Shown piece by piece: positions 44,437-53,176 of a DNA stretch of 53,213 bases (position 1 is its first letter; the number at the start of each line of letters is the position of its first letter). Source of the stretch: Crinalium epipsammum PCC 9333. GTDB lineage: Bacteria > Cyanobacteriota > Cyanobacteriia > Cyanobacteriales > PCC-9333. The DNA lies in contig NC_019734.1 of assembly GCF_000317495.1 (NCBI RefSeq), forward strand, positions 1 to 53,213, read 5' to 3'. The translations under genes were made by a program, and so were the position numbers. The notes below the pieces were generated by a model. The model searched no databases, was not told the origin of the DNA, and worked only from the letters and a program-made list of their open reading frames with translations.

Positions 44437-44530
44437 ATAACACTTCTAACAGACTGGTGCAACACTAATTTATCTGCCAAAACAAATTTGTTAGCAAGGT
44501 ATAACACTGGTAACAGACTGATATAAGACC
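44437..44530. repeat. Pair of TATAACACTNNTAACAGACTG repeats
   Basis: Two 21-bp near-identical copies start at about 44437 and 44500, separated by a TAAATTTG/CAAATTTG-like inverted stretch. They lie in the gene-free DNA upstream of the tyrosine recombinase and could be recombinase or accessory-factor sites. Confidence 0.5.
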
Positions 44531-44774
44531 AAGTAGAAATAGTTAAGTGCTATCGCACTTTTCCAATGACCCCTCAGAAAAACTGCCTTCAGATTGAGCT
44601 ATAACCGCACTCAAATCAAATTTACGACCAATCATAACAACGGGTAGCAGAACAGTCCTTACAGCTTAATTCCTCACAATACTCCCTCTTTCGAGCGAGC
44701 GAACTTTAGCTCTTTGTAGCATTGTCCAAATAAATATTGCGAGGGCGGTTAAAAGCGATCGCCAGGGAGCGAAG

Positions 44775-45725
44775 ATGAAAGATAATTCGTCTTCTGTTTC
44801 ATCTTTTTGTCAAAAGATTATGGCAGCTATTTTAAAAGTTTTAACAGATCAACCGAAACCTTTGGCTAAAGTTGACCATGATGCGAAACTGCTTGAGCTT
44901 TGGTTACATGGGAAAAGCCTTGAAACTCAAAAGGCTTATATCCGTGACATTAAATCGTTTTTAAATTTTGTCTCTCAGTCTATTGTTAGTGTGACGCTTA
45001 CTGATATCCAGAACTGGGATAATCAGATGATTGAGTTGCATCTGGCTTCTGCTACACGTGCTAGGCGTTTATCTGCGGTTAAGTCTTTACTCAGTTTTGG
45101 CTGTAAGATTGGGGTGCTACAGGTGAATGTCGGTCTCCCAGTTAGTACACCAGCTATTAAGGATACGATCGCGGAACGTATTTTAACTGAGGCGGAATGG
45201 TTACAAATTATTACGAACGAACCGAATAGAAAACATCAGTTGATGCTGCAAATGCTCTATGAAACTAGGGCTAGGGTGCGTGAGTTTTGTGCTTTGAAGT
45301 GGAAGGATTTTAGAGATAAAGGCGACGGTACAGCAACGGTGACTTTGTTTGGGAAGGGTGGTAAAACTCGGACTGTGACGATTACTCCTGAATTATGGAC
45401 GGCGCTACAAGCTATCAGAAATGGTGCGATTGGTAATGCTCCTGTTTTTCTCAGCCAACGGAAAAAACAGTATAGTACTGTGCAGGCGTGGCGTATTGTC
45501 AAAGCGGCTGGTGAACGTGCTGGTATTAACGGTATTTCTCCTCACTGGCTCAGGCATACTGGGGCAACGCATCAGTTAATGAATGGTTCTCCTATTCACG
45601 TCCAGCAGCGTGAACTGGGACACGCGGGGCTTGATGTTACTAGCCGTTATCTGCACTTAATTCCTGGTGAGTATGGTGCGAAGTATACGCGGGTCAGACT
45701 ACCAATGCCTCAACAAGAGAAGTGA
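44775..45725 (+). CDS. XerC/D-like tyrosine recombinase
   Basis: A 316-residue integrase-family protein. The core-binding domain has KSLETQKAYIRDIKSFL and SATRARRLSAVKSLL. Catalytic boxes: first Arg in YETRARVREFCALKW (where most relatives have YxTGxRxxE, so the glycine is replaced), the HxLRH box HWLRHTGATHQLM, and LGHAGLDVTSRYLHL with the second His and the Tyr. It probably resolves plasmid multimers or integrates, acting on repeats upstream. ATG 44775 follows a HIP1 site and GGGAGCGAAG. Confidence 0.8.
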   Translation: MKDNSSSVSSFCQKIMAAILKVLTDQPKPLAKVDHDAKLLELWLHGKSLETQKAYIRDIKSFLNFVSQSIVSVTLTDIQNWDNQMIELHLASATRARRLSAVKSLLSFGCKIGVLQVNVGLPVSTPAIKDTIAERILTEAEWLQIITNEPNRKHQLMLQMLYETRARVREFCALKWKDFRDKGDGTATVTLFGKGGKTRTVTITPELWTALQAIRNGAIGNAPVFLSQRKKQYSTVQAWRIVKAAGERAGINGISPHWLRHTGATHQLMNGSPIHVQQRELGHAGLDVTSRYLHLIPGEYGAKYTRVRLPMPQQEK

Positions 45726-45833
45726 GATTTATTAATAATGGTGAATTGAGTATTACCAAAGCGGTAACAAGAGCGTTAATTCCATGTCACTATAGTATTT
45801 ATGCGGCGTGGGCATTATTAGGAGGCAATACGA

Positions 45834-46388
45834 GTGACCGACGTAGCACTTCAACTCAATCCTTACTTGATAGCTCGTTTACTAGAAGTAGATGAGAAAC
45901 TTCCTGATAGGAAAATAAGCGTTTATTCTATTACACGAAAGCAGCTTAGAGAGTTAACATTTTTAGTTCACAAGTTGGCATTGATAGTTAAGGAACAATG
46001 GGATGAACTACCAATTGAGAAAAAGAACTCAATTAAAAATTTGTTAACCATTAGAAATTCAGCCAATATTACCAGTAAAACTAGCTTCAATTTATTTGCC
46101 CAAATCATGGCGTTTTTAAAATTGTTGTGGTTAGAGGTAAGGTTAGGAAACAAACAAATTTCTGCTTTTGAGGAAGCTATAGATAATTTAGAACGTAACT
46201 TATTGGAGCAAATACAATCTGATAGTGCTACCAAAGTTATTACTAAAAATGATTGGCTGGTTTATAATCAAGAAGCTTTAGCATCTGTAGAGCGTGGTTT
46301 AGAACAAGCAGCATCTAACCAGGGGCGGTATCTAGGCTCTTTTGCTCAGTATGCGGATTTGGACGTAGATGATGAAGTGGAAGATTAG
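45834..46388 (+). CDS. Antitoxin-like protein with long helical N-terminus
   Basis: A 184-residue protein starting at GTG 45834 behind GGAGG. Most of it is helical and unfamiliar (ITRKQLRELTFLVHKLAL, FNLFAQIMAFLKLLWLEV). The last 35 residues (ALASVERGLEQAASNQGRYL...) resemble the toxin-binding tail of Phd/RelB-type antitoxins. Its TAG overlaps the GTG of the RelE-like gene, the usual coupling of a toxin-antitoxin pair. The antitoxin role is inferred from tail and position. Confidence 0.55.
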   Translation: MTDVALQLNPYLIARLLEVDEKLPDRKISVYSITRKQLRELTFLVHKLALIVKEQWDELPIEKKNSIKNLLTIRNSANITSKTSFNLFAQIMAFLKLLWLEVRLGNKQISAFEEAIDNLERNLLEQIQSDSATKVITKNDWLVYNQEALASVERGLEQAASNQGRYLGSFAQYADLDVDDEVED

Positions 46389-46675
46389 TGCAATTCAGAT
46401 TATTACTTGAACCGGAAGCTGAGTCAACACTGAATTCTCTTAAAGAGTTAGAGCCAAAAAAATACAAAAAAGTCTTAAAAACGCTTGGTCTTTTGGAGTC
46501 TAACCCCCGTCATCCTGGTCTGAATACACACAAGTATGATGATTTAACTGGCCCAAATAAAGAGATAGTTTTTGAAGCGTATGTCGAAAATCGAACACCA
46601 GGGGCTTTTCGTGTTTTTTGGTATTACGGCTCAAAAGGTGTAATAAATGTATTAGCTATCACGCCTCATCCGTAA
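46388..46675 (+). CDS. RelE/ParE-like toxin
   Basis: A 95-residue protein starting at GTG 46388, overlapping the stop upstream. The order of elements (FRLLLEPEAESTLNSLK helix; KVLKTLGLLESNPRHPG; a central strand with EAYVENRTPGAFRVFW; INVLAITPHP at the end) is that of RelE/ParE folds, with the Arg-Val-Phe-Trp strand in place of the common RYRVIY. Probably an mRNA interferase or gyrase poison. Confidence 0.7.
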   Translation: MQFRLLLEPEAESTLNSLKELEPKKYKKVLKTLGLLESNPRHPGLNTHKYDDLTGPNKEIVFEAYVENRTPGAFRVFWYYGSKGVINVLAITPHP

Positions 46676-47124
46676 GTTAAGCCACGAAGAGCATTTACGT
46701 TCTGATACTGGGTCAGGTGTGCGATCGCAGCAGAGGGAAATATAAACTTCAAAATGTCAGACTAGCGCCAGTCTGGAACACTTGATAAATCAACGTTTTC
46801 GATTTTCTCATCAGCCGGAGTGCAGAGTATAGGCTATACTCTGCCGTGTTTACGCTCGTGTTGACAGGGAACAAGTGCGTAGATCAGAGAAAATGGTTGG
46901 AGTTTTTACTAGATAAGGGTTTAAATGGCTACTTTGCGGCTAGTGTCAGCTTCGCTATTTCTGCGCCAATTGGATTGATGAAAGTAGCTTGAGGCAACAT
47001 AGCGCAAACTTTGTGAGTAGCCCAGGTAACTTAATTTATGACCAAATAGATGCCTCTAGGAACCGATCTTAGTGTTAAGAAACATTTCGCTAACGGGATC
47101 GTACTCAATTGTTAAAAAAATGTC
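46676..47124. other. 449-bp gene-free stretch
   Basis: It holds a HIP1 site (about 46719), a CAGACT/AGTCTG hairpin at 46758-46775 and no convincing reading frame. It separates the rightward toxin-antitoxin genes from the leftward EAD1-CHAT gene, so both transcription units end here and terminators are expected. Confidence 0.4.
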
Positions 47125-48003
47125 TTAGAATTTTTTCAATATAGGTATTGCTCCTTGTGAAATGTCTTCCAATTTTATTGCCACTATACCTTCATTGAAA
47201 GCTCTCTGATAAACATTTTGGCTGGCTGAAGTTTTGTAACCCAACCCATCATAAAAACCTTGAGAAAAGGCGATCGCTGCTTTGTCTTGGATTGAATTGT
47301 TCATGCCAATTACATAATTAATATGCTGCTTAATCGCTTCAGCAGATTGTTCTGAGTAACAGGCATTAAGCAGAACACATTTAACACAATCAGTATGTGA
47401 TTCAAATAGCGATGCTAAACCTTGCGGTGTAACTAGCTTATTGTTCCCCCCATCATCCTCTAATAGCAAGCTACCATCTTTCTCCCCATGTCCACAAAAG
47501 TGAACTATTTGAGGTTGTTCCTCTGCGATCGCCCTCCGAATATCCTGGGGGCGTACAGCAGTTCTGACTTTAATTTCAAATAAATCTCGATTAGTAGCTC
47601 GTCGTATAGCTTCTTCAATTTCTCTAATCTCTTTATCTAAACGCAGACCGTGGGGAATTGCTGCTAAAATCAGAATTTTTTGTCCTTGATTACTTGGTTT
47701 TTGAGAAATGTTAGAAGGGGTTTCTGGTTCGTGATTTGACAATAGGGTTTCAGCGATAGCTTTCAATGTTGGATTTCCAGGGTTTGAATCACACGCAGCA
47801 CGAACTAAATCTTCAACCCATCCCTGAGAATTAGCGGTTTGTATTAATTTAAAGACAATATCTTGTAAACTCCCTTCGCAAGCAATAACTCTTAATTTTT
47901 TATCTAATTCAAATGTCAACATTTGCTCTAAGGATGCTGTGCTAGGAAAAGCATCAATTAAAGCTTCTTGTAATTTTTTACGCTGCTGACCAGATAAATT
48001 CAT
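47125..48003 (-). CDS. EAD1-CHAT caspase-like protease
   Basis: A 292-residue protein. Residues 1-85 are an EAD1 domain (LQEALIDAFPSTASLEQML, IQTANSQGWVEDLV, NPGNPTLKAIAE). After a linker, residues about 108-280 are a CHAT/caspase-like domain with the catalytic His in QIVHFCGHGEKDGSLL (about residue 170) and the catalytic Cys in CVLLNACYSEQSAEAI (about 214). It is an effector protease recruited through EAD1. The adjacent gene upstream carries a very similar EAD1 joined to a NACHT NTPase, which suggests a sensor-effector pair. Confidence 0.9.
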   Translation of the reverse strand: MNLSGQQRKKLQEALIDAFPSTASLEQMLTFELDKKLRVIACEGSLQDIVFKLIQTANSQGWVEDLVRAACDSNPGNPTLKAIAETLLSNHEPETPSNISQKPSNQGQKILILAAIPHGLRLDKEIREIEEAIRRATNRDLFEIKVRTAVRPQDIRRAIAEEQPQIVHFCGHGEKDGSLLLEDDGGNNKLVTPQGLASLFESHTDCVKCVLLNACYSEQSAEAIKQHINYVIGMNNSIQDKAAIAFSQGFYDGLGYKTSASQNVYQRAFNEGIVAIKLEDISQGAIPILKKF

Positions 48004-48153
48004 AATTTTTAGACAATCTATTTTTATAACTTTAATTTTTGAAAAATGATTATTACTAAACTGTAGTCTTGTTAAATTATCCTATTACTACTTAATTAAA
48101 CTATAACTCACTACTTAGTTTTATATAGTTATTTATTAAAAAGTTGTGATAAA

Positions 48154-49935
48154 TTAACGTGTATCTATTGTACCAAAATGTTTTTGAAGTAATGGATGGA
48201 TAAATCTGTAACGTCCACCTTCACGCTTTAAAAACCTCTGTTTAGTAGCATAATTTATAAATCTAACATAACGCCAAGGCATATCTCCATAAAAGGCAAT
48301 AATGATACGTAAAGTAAAATGTTGAATGCAAGCTAGTAGTCCACCAAATAATCCACCAAATAGCATTCCGAGCAACCCAAAACTTTTTCCAAAAGAAATC
48401 AATTCATAAGCTTTCATCGTTTTCTCTGAACCTAGTTCTGAACCTAGTAACCCAAAAAAACATCCTAGCATAAATAATGATACACCATATATCAAAGCAA
48501 CCAAAAAACCGTTAACTGCTGATTTTTTAATGCCTTGATTAACTACTTTTATTTCTTCCAAATCAATAATCTCACCTCGTAGTCCAACAAGTGATTCACG
48601 AAGTGCGGCTGTGGGAGCCATGAAGAACCCAACAATTCCTGTAAAACAAGTTTTTAAAACTGAATTTATTGAAGAAGCTTGCCAAATAGAACTCATCGGT
48701 ATCAAGTCATCAATTCGCTCATAAAAAGATCTAAAATTAGCAACAAATGCACCTAACAACCTGTCTTTTATATTTGCGTATCTTAGTGCATCTAATATTT
48801 CTTTAAAAGGCATTTTTAGAGTTTCAACTGGCTTAATATCTGGATTTAAAACACTGATTATAAAACCAAATATCATACTTAATATAGGCAATAATATCAA
48901 TCTAACTACACTATCTGTTAAAGGTATATATATTAATAATATGATTGGATAAGTAATTATTCCAACTATTAACGTAATCATAGAATGATATATTATTCTA
49001 TGATTTTTTTGGGTTAACAAAACATTAGGTTGAATCTTTTCTATAAATAAATAATTATTATTTTTATTGGTAAAATCTGTAGCTATTTTTTTTAGCCATA
49101 ATTTCGCCTTTTCGTTTCTGATTATTTTATCCTCTTCTAACTTTTGTTGAATATATCTATCAAATAAAAATCGTAGACATTCTAACTTATCATCGTAAAA
49201 GCGTGTCCAAATTTCTATAGTGGAATTTTCTTCATCAAGCATTAGCATAATAGATAAAAATAATGGATTTTTTATTAATTCTAAAATATTCGGACTATCT
49301 TGAATATGTATCCATAATTTAGAACGCCCTATATCAACCAAATAGTTATGAATTTGTACTTCAGTTAAAGGATGTAAATAAATTGCTCCATTAAGTTTCA
49401 GGGAAGGATTGCTTATATACCCATTTATACAACTACATACAATTAAGTAATCTGGTCTGGATTGACTAGATAAAAAAGAATTAATAGCTGTAATACATTT
49501 CCTCTGCCGAGATATATCTACTTGATCTAGGTCATCTAACAACGGTATAATTTTAGAATTATGGAGTAGATGCAATGCATTTTCAGGAGTAATGCTATAA
49601 TGCTTTTCTAATTCGCTCACTAACCATTCTTCGATATTCTGGTTCTCCCAAAATGAAAGACTGAATCTCACGGGAATAGGTGCGCTTAAATCATTTTGAG
49701 CTTTATTAACAAGATACTTAGCTATTTCTAATAAAGTTATAGTTTTACCAGAGCCCGGTTCACCAATAATCAGTAGACGGCCTGTATGTTCAAAAAAAAC
49801 TTCTATTATATTCTTTTCGTAAGGCGGATAAGGGCTAGATTTACGTAATGAGTGAAAACTTTGTTGACTTGTTTGCCAAATTAAATTTGGCTGTGATTGT
49901 TTTAATAAATTAATCTGTTTACCATTAGGCAGCAA
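48154..49935 (-). CDS. NACHT-type STAND NTPase with membrane segments, in -1 frame after EAD1
   Basis: A 593-residue protein from TTG 49935; the frame is open upstream to an A10 run at 50047-50038 that ends the EAD1 gene. Walker A is IIGEPGSGKTITL (about residues 56-68), and Walker B IIPLLDDLDQV (about 131-141). Several hydrophobic spans occupy residues about 315-365 and 430-540. The end (YRFIHPLLQKHFG) is shared with many cyanobacterial NACHT proteins. It probably senses a signal at the membrane and oligomerises. The weak start and the upstream open frame suggest that the natural product is an EAD1-NACHT fusion. Confidence 0.75.
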   Translation of the reverse strand: MLPNGKQINLLKQSQPNLIWQTSQQSFHSLRKSSPYPPYEKNIIEVFFEHTGRLLIIGEPGSGKTITLLEIAKYLVNKAQNDLSAPIPVRFSLSFWENQNIEEWLVSELEKHYSITPENALHLLHNSKIIPLLDDLDQVDISRQRKCITAINSFLSSQSRPDYLIVCSCINGYISNPSLKLNGAIYLHPLTEVQIHNYLVDIGRSKLWIHIQDSPNILELIKNPLFLSIMLMLDEENSTIEIWTRFYDDKLECLRFLFDRYIQQKLEEDKIIRNEKAKLWLKKIATDFTNKNNNYLFIEKIQPNVLLTQKNHRIIYHSMITLIVGIITYPIILLIYIPLTDSVVRLILLPILSMIFGFIISVLNPDIKPVETLKMPFKEILDALRYANIKDRLLGAFVANFRSFYERIDDLIPMSSIWQASSINSVLKTCFTGIVGFFMAPTAALRESLVGLRGEIIDLEEIKVVNQGIKKSAVNGFLVALIYGVSLFMLGCFFGLLGSELGSEKTMKAYELISFGKSFGLLGMLFGGLFGGLLACIQHFTLRIIIAFYGDMPWRYVRFINYATKQRFLKREGGRYRFIHPLLQKHFGTIDTR

Positions 49936-50015
49936 TGAGCAGAGTAAATCATCAATTTTTCTACTAGTAGTGTTGAGTATGTCATTCCGAATGCGATCTT
50001 CTTGTTGTGGTTTTG

Positions 50016-50324
50016 CTAATTTTCTGTTGTTATCAACTTTTTTTTTTCTATTACAATCTCTTGGGCAATAGCTTGTAAGTTTGAGTTGCCAGGATTTGAT
50101 TTATATGCAGAGGCAACTAAATCTTCAATCCATCCTTGAGAATCTGCTGATTTTATTAACTGAAAAACAACAACTTCTAAATTAGCTCCTGTAGCGATTA
50201 CATCTAAATCTCTATCTAATTCAAATAATAACATTTGCTCTAGTGATGCTTTATTAGGAAAAGCATCAAGTAAAGCTTTTTGTAGCTTTTTATATTGTTG
50301 ACCTGATAAACTCATATTTTTCAA
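50016..50324 (-). CDS. EAD1 domain, split from the NACHT NTPase at a poly-A slippery site
   Basis: A 102-residue frame containing a complete EAD1 domain (LQKALLDAFPNKASLEQML, IKSADSQGWIEDLV, NPGNSNLQAIAQ) and ending shortly after GAA AAA AAA AAG (50048-50037). Slipping back one base in this run continues into VDNNRKLAKPQQED and the NACHT frame with no stop. So EAD1 and NACHT are one gene broken at a ten-A run: programmed frameshifting, transcript slippage, an indel mutation or a sequencing error. The start follows no strong ribosome-binding site; ATG three codons in (MSLSGQQ) is an alternative. Confidence 0.8.
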   Translation of the reverse strand: MKNMSLSGQQYKKLQKALLDAFPNKASLEQMLLFELDRDLDVIATGANLEVVVFQLIKSADSQGWIEDLVASAYKSNPGNSNLQAIAQEIVIEKKKLITTEN

Positions 50325-50406
50325 GACAATCTACATTTAGAAGTTAGAGTGAGTTGGAAACTTTTCTGGCAGGTTTGAAGGCATGACTGAATTACCTTAT
50401 TACTAC

Positions 50407-50577
50407 TTAACTACCTTTTTTAGTTAGAGGAATAAATTCAATGTCAAAAGAGTGAGGATCGTTAGCCTTTAACCATTGCTCAATAAGTTCTGCCACAACT
50501 TGGCTCATTTTTAGTCCCCGTAGAGCACAAGCCACATAGAATCGTTTTTTGAGGTCGTCCGCGATACTAATGTGCAT
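50407..50577 (-). CDS. Small RHH-type protein downstream of the relaxase
   Basis: A 56-residue frame from ATG 50577 (MHISIADDLKKRFYVACALR, then GLKMSQVVAELIEQWL). The strand-helix-helix order and the spacing match Arc/ParG-type RHH proteins. It lies 118 bp downstream of the relaxase gene on the same strand and could be an accessory mobilisation protein or a partition/copy regulator. Confidence 0.65.
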   Translation of the reverse strand: MHISIADDLKKRFYVACALRGLKMSQVVAELIEQWLKANDPHSFDIEFIPLTKKGS

Positions 50578-50695
50578 AGCTAGGGCGGTTTTGTATCTTT
50601 ATTAAAGATTATATAGCTAATTCCGCTTAAAACTAGATTTTTAATTCCTTAGAAATTTCTACAGGTGGGAAGTACCGCGTCATGGAGTTTTGCAC

Positions 50696-52987
50696 TTACA
50701 ATTCCATCTGTGACTCTTGCTGTGACTGGTATTGGGCGATAAGTTGCATTTGTTCTGCCTGACGCTTTCGCTCTTGCTCTTGTAAGATACCATTCCAACC
50801 AGCCTCATTCAGTTCTATTTTATGACTTTTTGGTAAAGCTTTCATTATTTCATTAGCAAGTTCCTTACCATCTTCATCACCTTTTAAACTTACTACAACG
50901 TTCTCCTCAAGCTTCTGTAGAACTTCTATAGGGAGGAAGTCTACATTTTCAGTACTGAGGTATAGAGTACTGTTTTGACCAAAACTAGGGTCTAACGCAA
51001 TTCTAGAAATTGTTTCGATTGGGTCACTGGTAAGGATTGCGTCATTAATAGGTAAGTCATTTTGTGGAGGTATCCAGAAGAAACTAGGTTCTCCATTTAC
51101 TTTCTGCTCAACTTCTGGATCAAGGTTTAAATCCCGCCATATATTTGATTCACTTTCAGGGTCAAATACGCAAACACCTGTTTCAATATTTTCTCTTGTA
51201 CGCAAAGTGAACACAGCCATACCTTCATTATTAGCGTAGACCCATCCTTTTTCGTGCAGCCCATCGAGGAGATCACTTGGTAAGCAGCATTCTTCAATTA
51301 AGTACGATCGTAGAGGTTGCCAATTCTCTTCGATTGGATCAACATTTACTGATTCATCATCAGTTTGATCATCATCATCCTGGTAAGGCTCAGTTGGAAC
51401 AGTTTGATCACTTAGATAAGTTGGGTCATGTTGAACAGTTTGATGTTGAACAGTTTGATTAGTTGGGTCAGTTGAGTCAGTTTGATGTTGAACAGTTGGA
51501 ACAGTTGAGTTAGTTTGATGGTTAAAACTTGAGGCATTTTCGGGTGCGGTAGCATCATTTGATTGCAACTCATTAGGTGCGGTAGCGCCCATGTTTTCCT
51601 GTGCAATACTTTCCTTAAACAAAGCTCTCGCTTCATCTGATAGCAACTCATTGAATATGGGATTTTCGCTATTTTCTATGAAAATATTCCTAATTCGTTG
51701 CTCTTCTGCACGTTTATACTCTATTAATTGAGCATGATGAAGTGCTTCTTCCGCTGCTCGTTTTGCTCGAACAAGAGAGACTTGTTCACGGTGCTGTTGT
51801 AATATCCATTCTTGATCAAAATCATCTGGAACAGCAAAAATATCGGCGTAATTTAATTTCTCATCATCATCATTAGTAGCTTCATCACTATTAGCAGCTT
51901 CATCATTACCACTTTCAAGCTCTAGTTCTAATTCTGGTAGTGATGGTAGTTGCCCAGGTAATTCTAATTTCTTAGTGTGGGTTGGAGCGATCGCACCAAT
52001 AGTCTCGTTATTATCATCGTCATCGTCATCGCCATCAGTTGAACCAGTTGCAGTTGAGTTTTCTAAATTCTGACTGGTTATAACTGGTGGACGAGTAGAA
52101 GCTGTTTCTATAGCATCATCAAGTACCAATTGTTTAACTTGTGATCGTAATTTAATCACCTCTGACTCTAATTCATCAACCCGTTGCTCTAACTTCTGCC
52201 TCTCTTTTTCACTAGCTCTTGCTGTGCGCTCCATTTCCTCTTTCTGTTTTATAGCCTTAGAATAATCGCTTAACTGATGATTGATTATGTCAAGGCTAGG
52301 CTGTAAATTCTCAATTACTCGTTCCTTGTACTCGGCTGCACCCTCATTCTTTAATGGTTGGGGTAACTGCTCCTCTAGATCTAGGTTTAAGGAGTTTCGA
52401 TTAACATCGCTGTAATACTGTTTAACTTCCGTATAAGTAGCTTGACTACCTTTAATGCCTCGTTCTAGTCCTAAAGGTTTTACTGCTTCTGCATAACTGT
52501 CTTGCAGTTTTGATAATGTATGCCTACTGCCACCAAACAATGCTCGACAGTTCAACTTTCCTTGATCATCCAACGGCACTAGATAAGCATGGATGTGAGG
52601 GGTAGATTCATCCAAGTGTAGTTCTGCACTAACTACTCTGTCTTGATACTGTTCCTTGAGCCAATCAACCGATTTCTTAGTCCAAGCTTCTAACTGCTCC
52701 TGCTCGTAAACTCCAGCACTTGATGGCTCATCGGGTCTAAAGTATTCAGGACTAGCACTCAGCAACATTTCTACTGCTAAAACTGCATTCTTGCGAATAG
52801 TCTGGTCGCCAATTTTGTCTAGTACCATCGTGGCTAGGTCTGGGTCATTTGGCTGACCAATCACACGGATGTTATCTACTGCTGGATCGGCGTTTAGTGT
52901 TTCCCGTTCCCTAGTGGTATGGTATACGCTTCCAGCAAGATCGCCCCAACTTTTAATCTTTTGGATTCTGCAAATGCCGTATGCCAT
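50696..52987 (-). CDS. MobV-family relaxase (Mob/Pre)
   Basis: A 763-residue protein. The N-terminal 200 residues are a Mob/Pre relaxase domain: AYGICRIQKIKSWGDL, later the metal-binding HLDESTPHIHAYLVP (about residues 123-137) with the HxDE...PHxH signature, and KLQDSYAEAVKPLGLERG. It nicks oriT for conjugative mobilisation. A coiled coil follows (about 225-290), then acidic and Gln/Thr-rich low-complexity segments (QTVQHQTVQ, about 490-535) and a C-terminal domain of unknown role (about 560-740, SLKGDEDGKELANEI), possibly TOPRIM-like. At 763 residues it is much longer than typical MobV enzymes. Confidence 0.9.
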   Translation of the reverse strand: MAYGICRIQKIKSWGDLAGSVYHTTRERETLNADPAVDNIRVIGQPNDPDLATMVLDKIGDQTIRKNAVLAVEMLLSASPEYFRPDEPSSAGVYEQEQLEAWTKKSVDWLKEQYQDRVVSAELHLDESTPHIHAYLVPLDDQGKLNCRALFGGSRHTLSKLQDSYAEAVKPLGLERGIKGSQATYTEVKQYYSDVNRNSLNLDLEEQLPQPLKNEGAAEYKERVIENLQPSLDIINHQLSDYSKAIKQKEEMERTARASEKERQKLEQRVDELESEVIKLRSQVKQLVLDDAIETASTRPPVITSQNLENSTATGSTDGDDDDDDNNETIGAIAPTHTKKLELPGQLPSLPELELELESGNDEAANSDEATNDDDEKLNYADIFAVPDDFDQEWILQQHREQVSLVRAKRAAEEALHHAQLIEYKRAEEQRIRNIFIENSENPIFNELLSDEARALFKESIAQENMGATAPNELQSNDATAPENASSFNHQTNSTVPTVQHQTDSTDPTNQTVQHQTVQHDPTYLSDQTVPTEPYQDDDDQTDDESVNVDPIEENWQPLRSYLIEECCLPSDLLDGLHEKGWVYANNEGMAVFTLRTRENIETGVCVFDPESESNIWRDLNLDPEVEQKVNGEPSFFWIPPQNDLPINDAILTSDPIETISRIALDPSFGQNSTLYLSTENVDFLPIEVLQKLEENVVVSLKGDEDGKELANEIMKALPKSHKIELNEAGWNGILQEQERKRQAEQMQLIAQYQSQQESQMEL

Positions 52988-53158
52988 TAATGTTTTGACT
53001 GCACTGCTACCTTAAAATGCCTTGTGTAATAGCACTTTTTTTACTATCCAAGGACATAAGTAATGGTGTGATTTGGTTGTAGTTGCGATCGTCATCCATG
53101 CACTTGCACAGTATTTTCCACTTTCGATGTGCAGGTACGATGGGCTTTGGTTACTCAA

Positions 53159-53176
53159 AGTGTGCGATAGCATACT
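53159..53176. promoter_or_regulatory. Candidate oriT hairpin upstream of the relaxase
   Basis: AGTGTGC (53159-53165) and GCATACT (53170-53176) pair with one G-T mismatch around a GATA loop. MobV origins such as that of pMV158 contain a similar AGTGTG...ATACT hairpin next to the nick. It lies about 170 bp upstream of the relaxase start, as expected. Bases 52988-53158 contain no other gene. Confidence 0.4.

Noticed and set aside
51277-51462. Histidine-rich frame opposite the relaxase gene
   Set aside because: It is the reverse reading of the low-complexity repeat tract.
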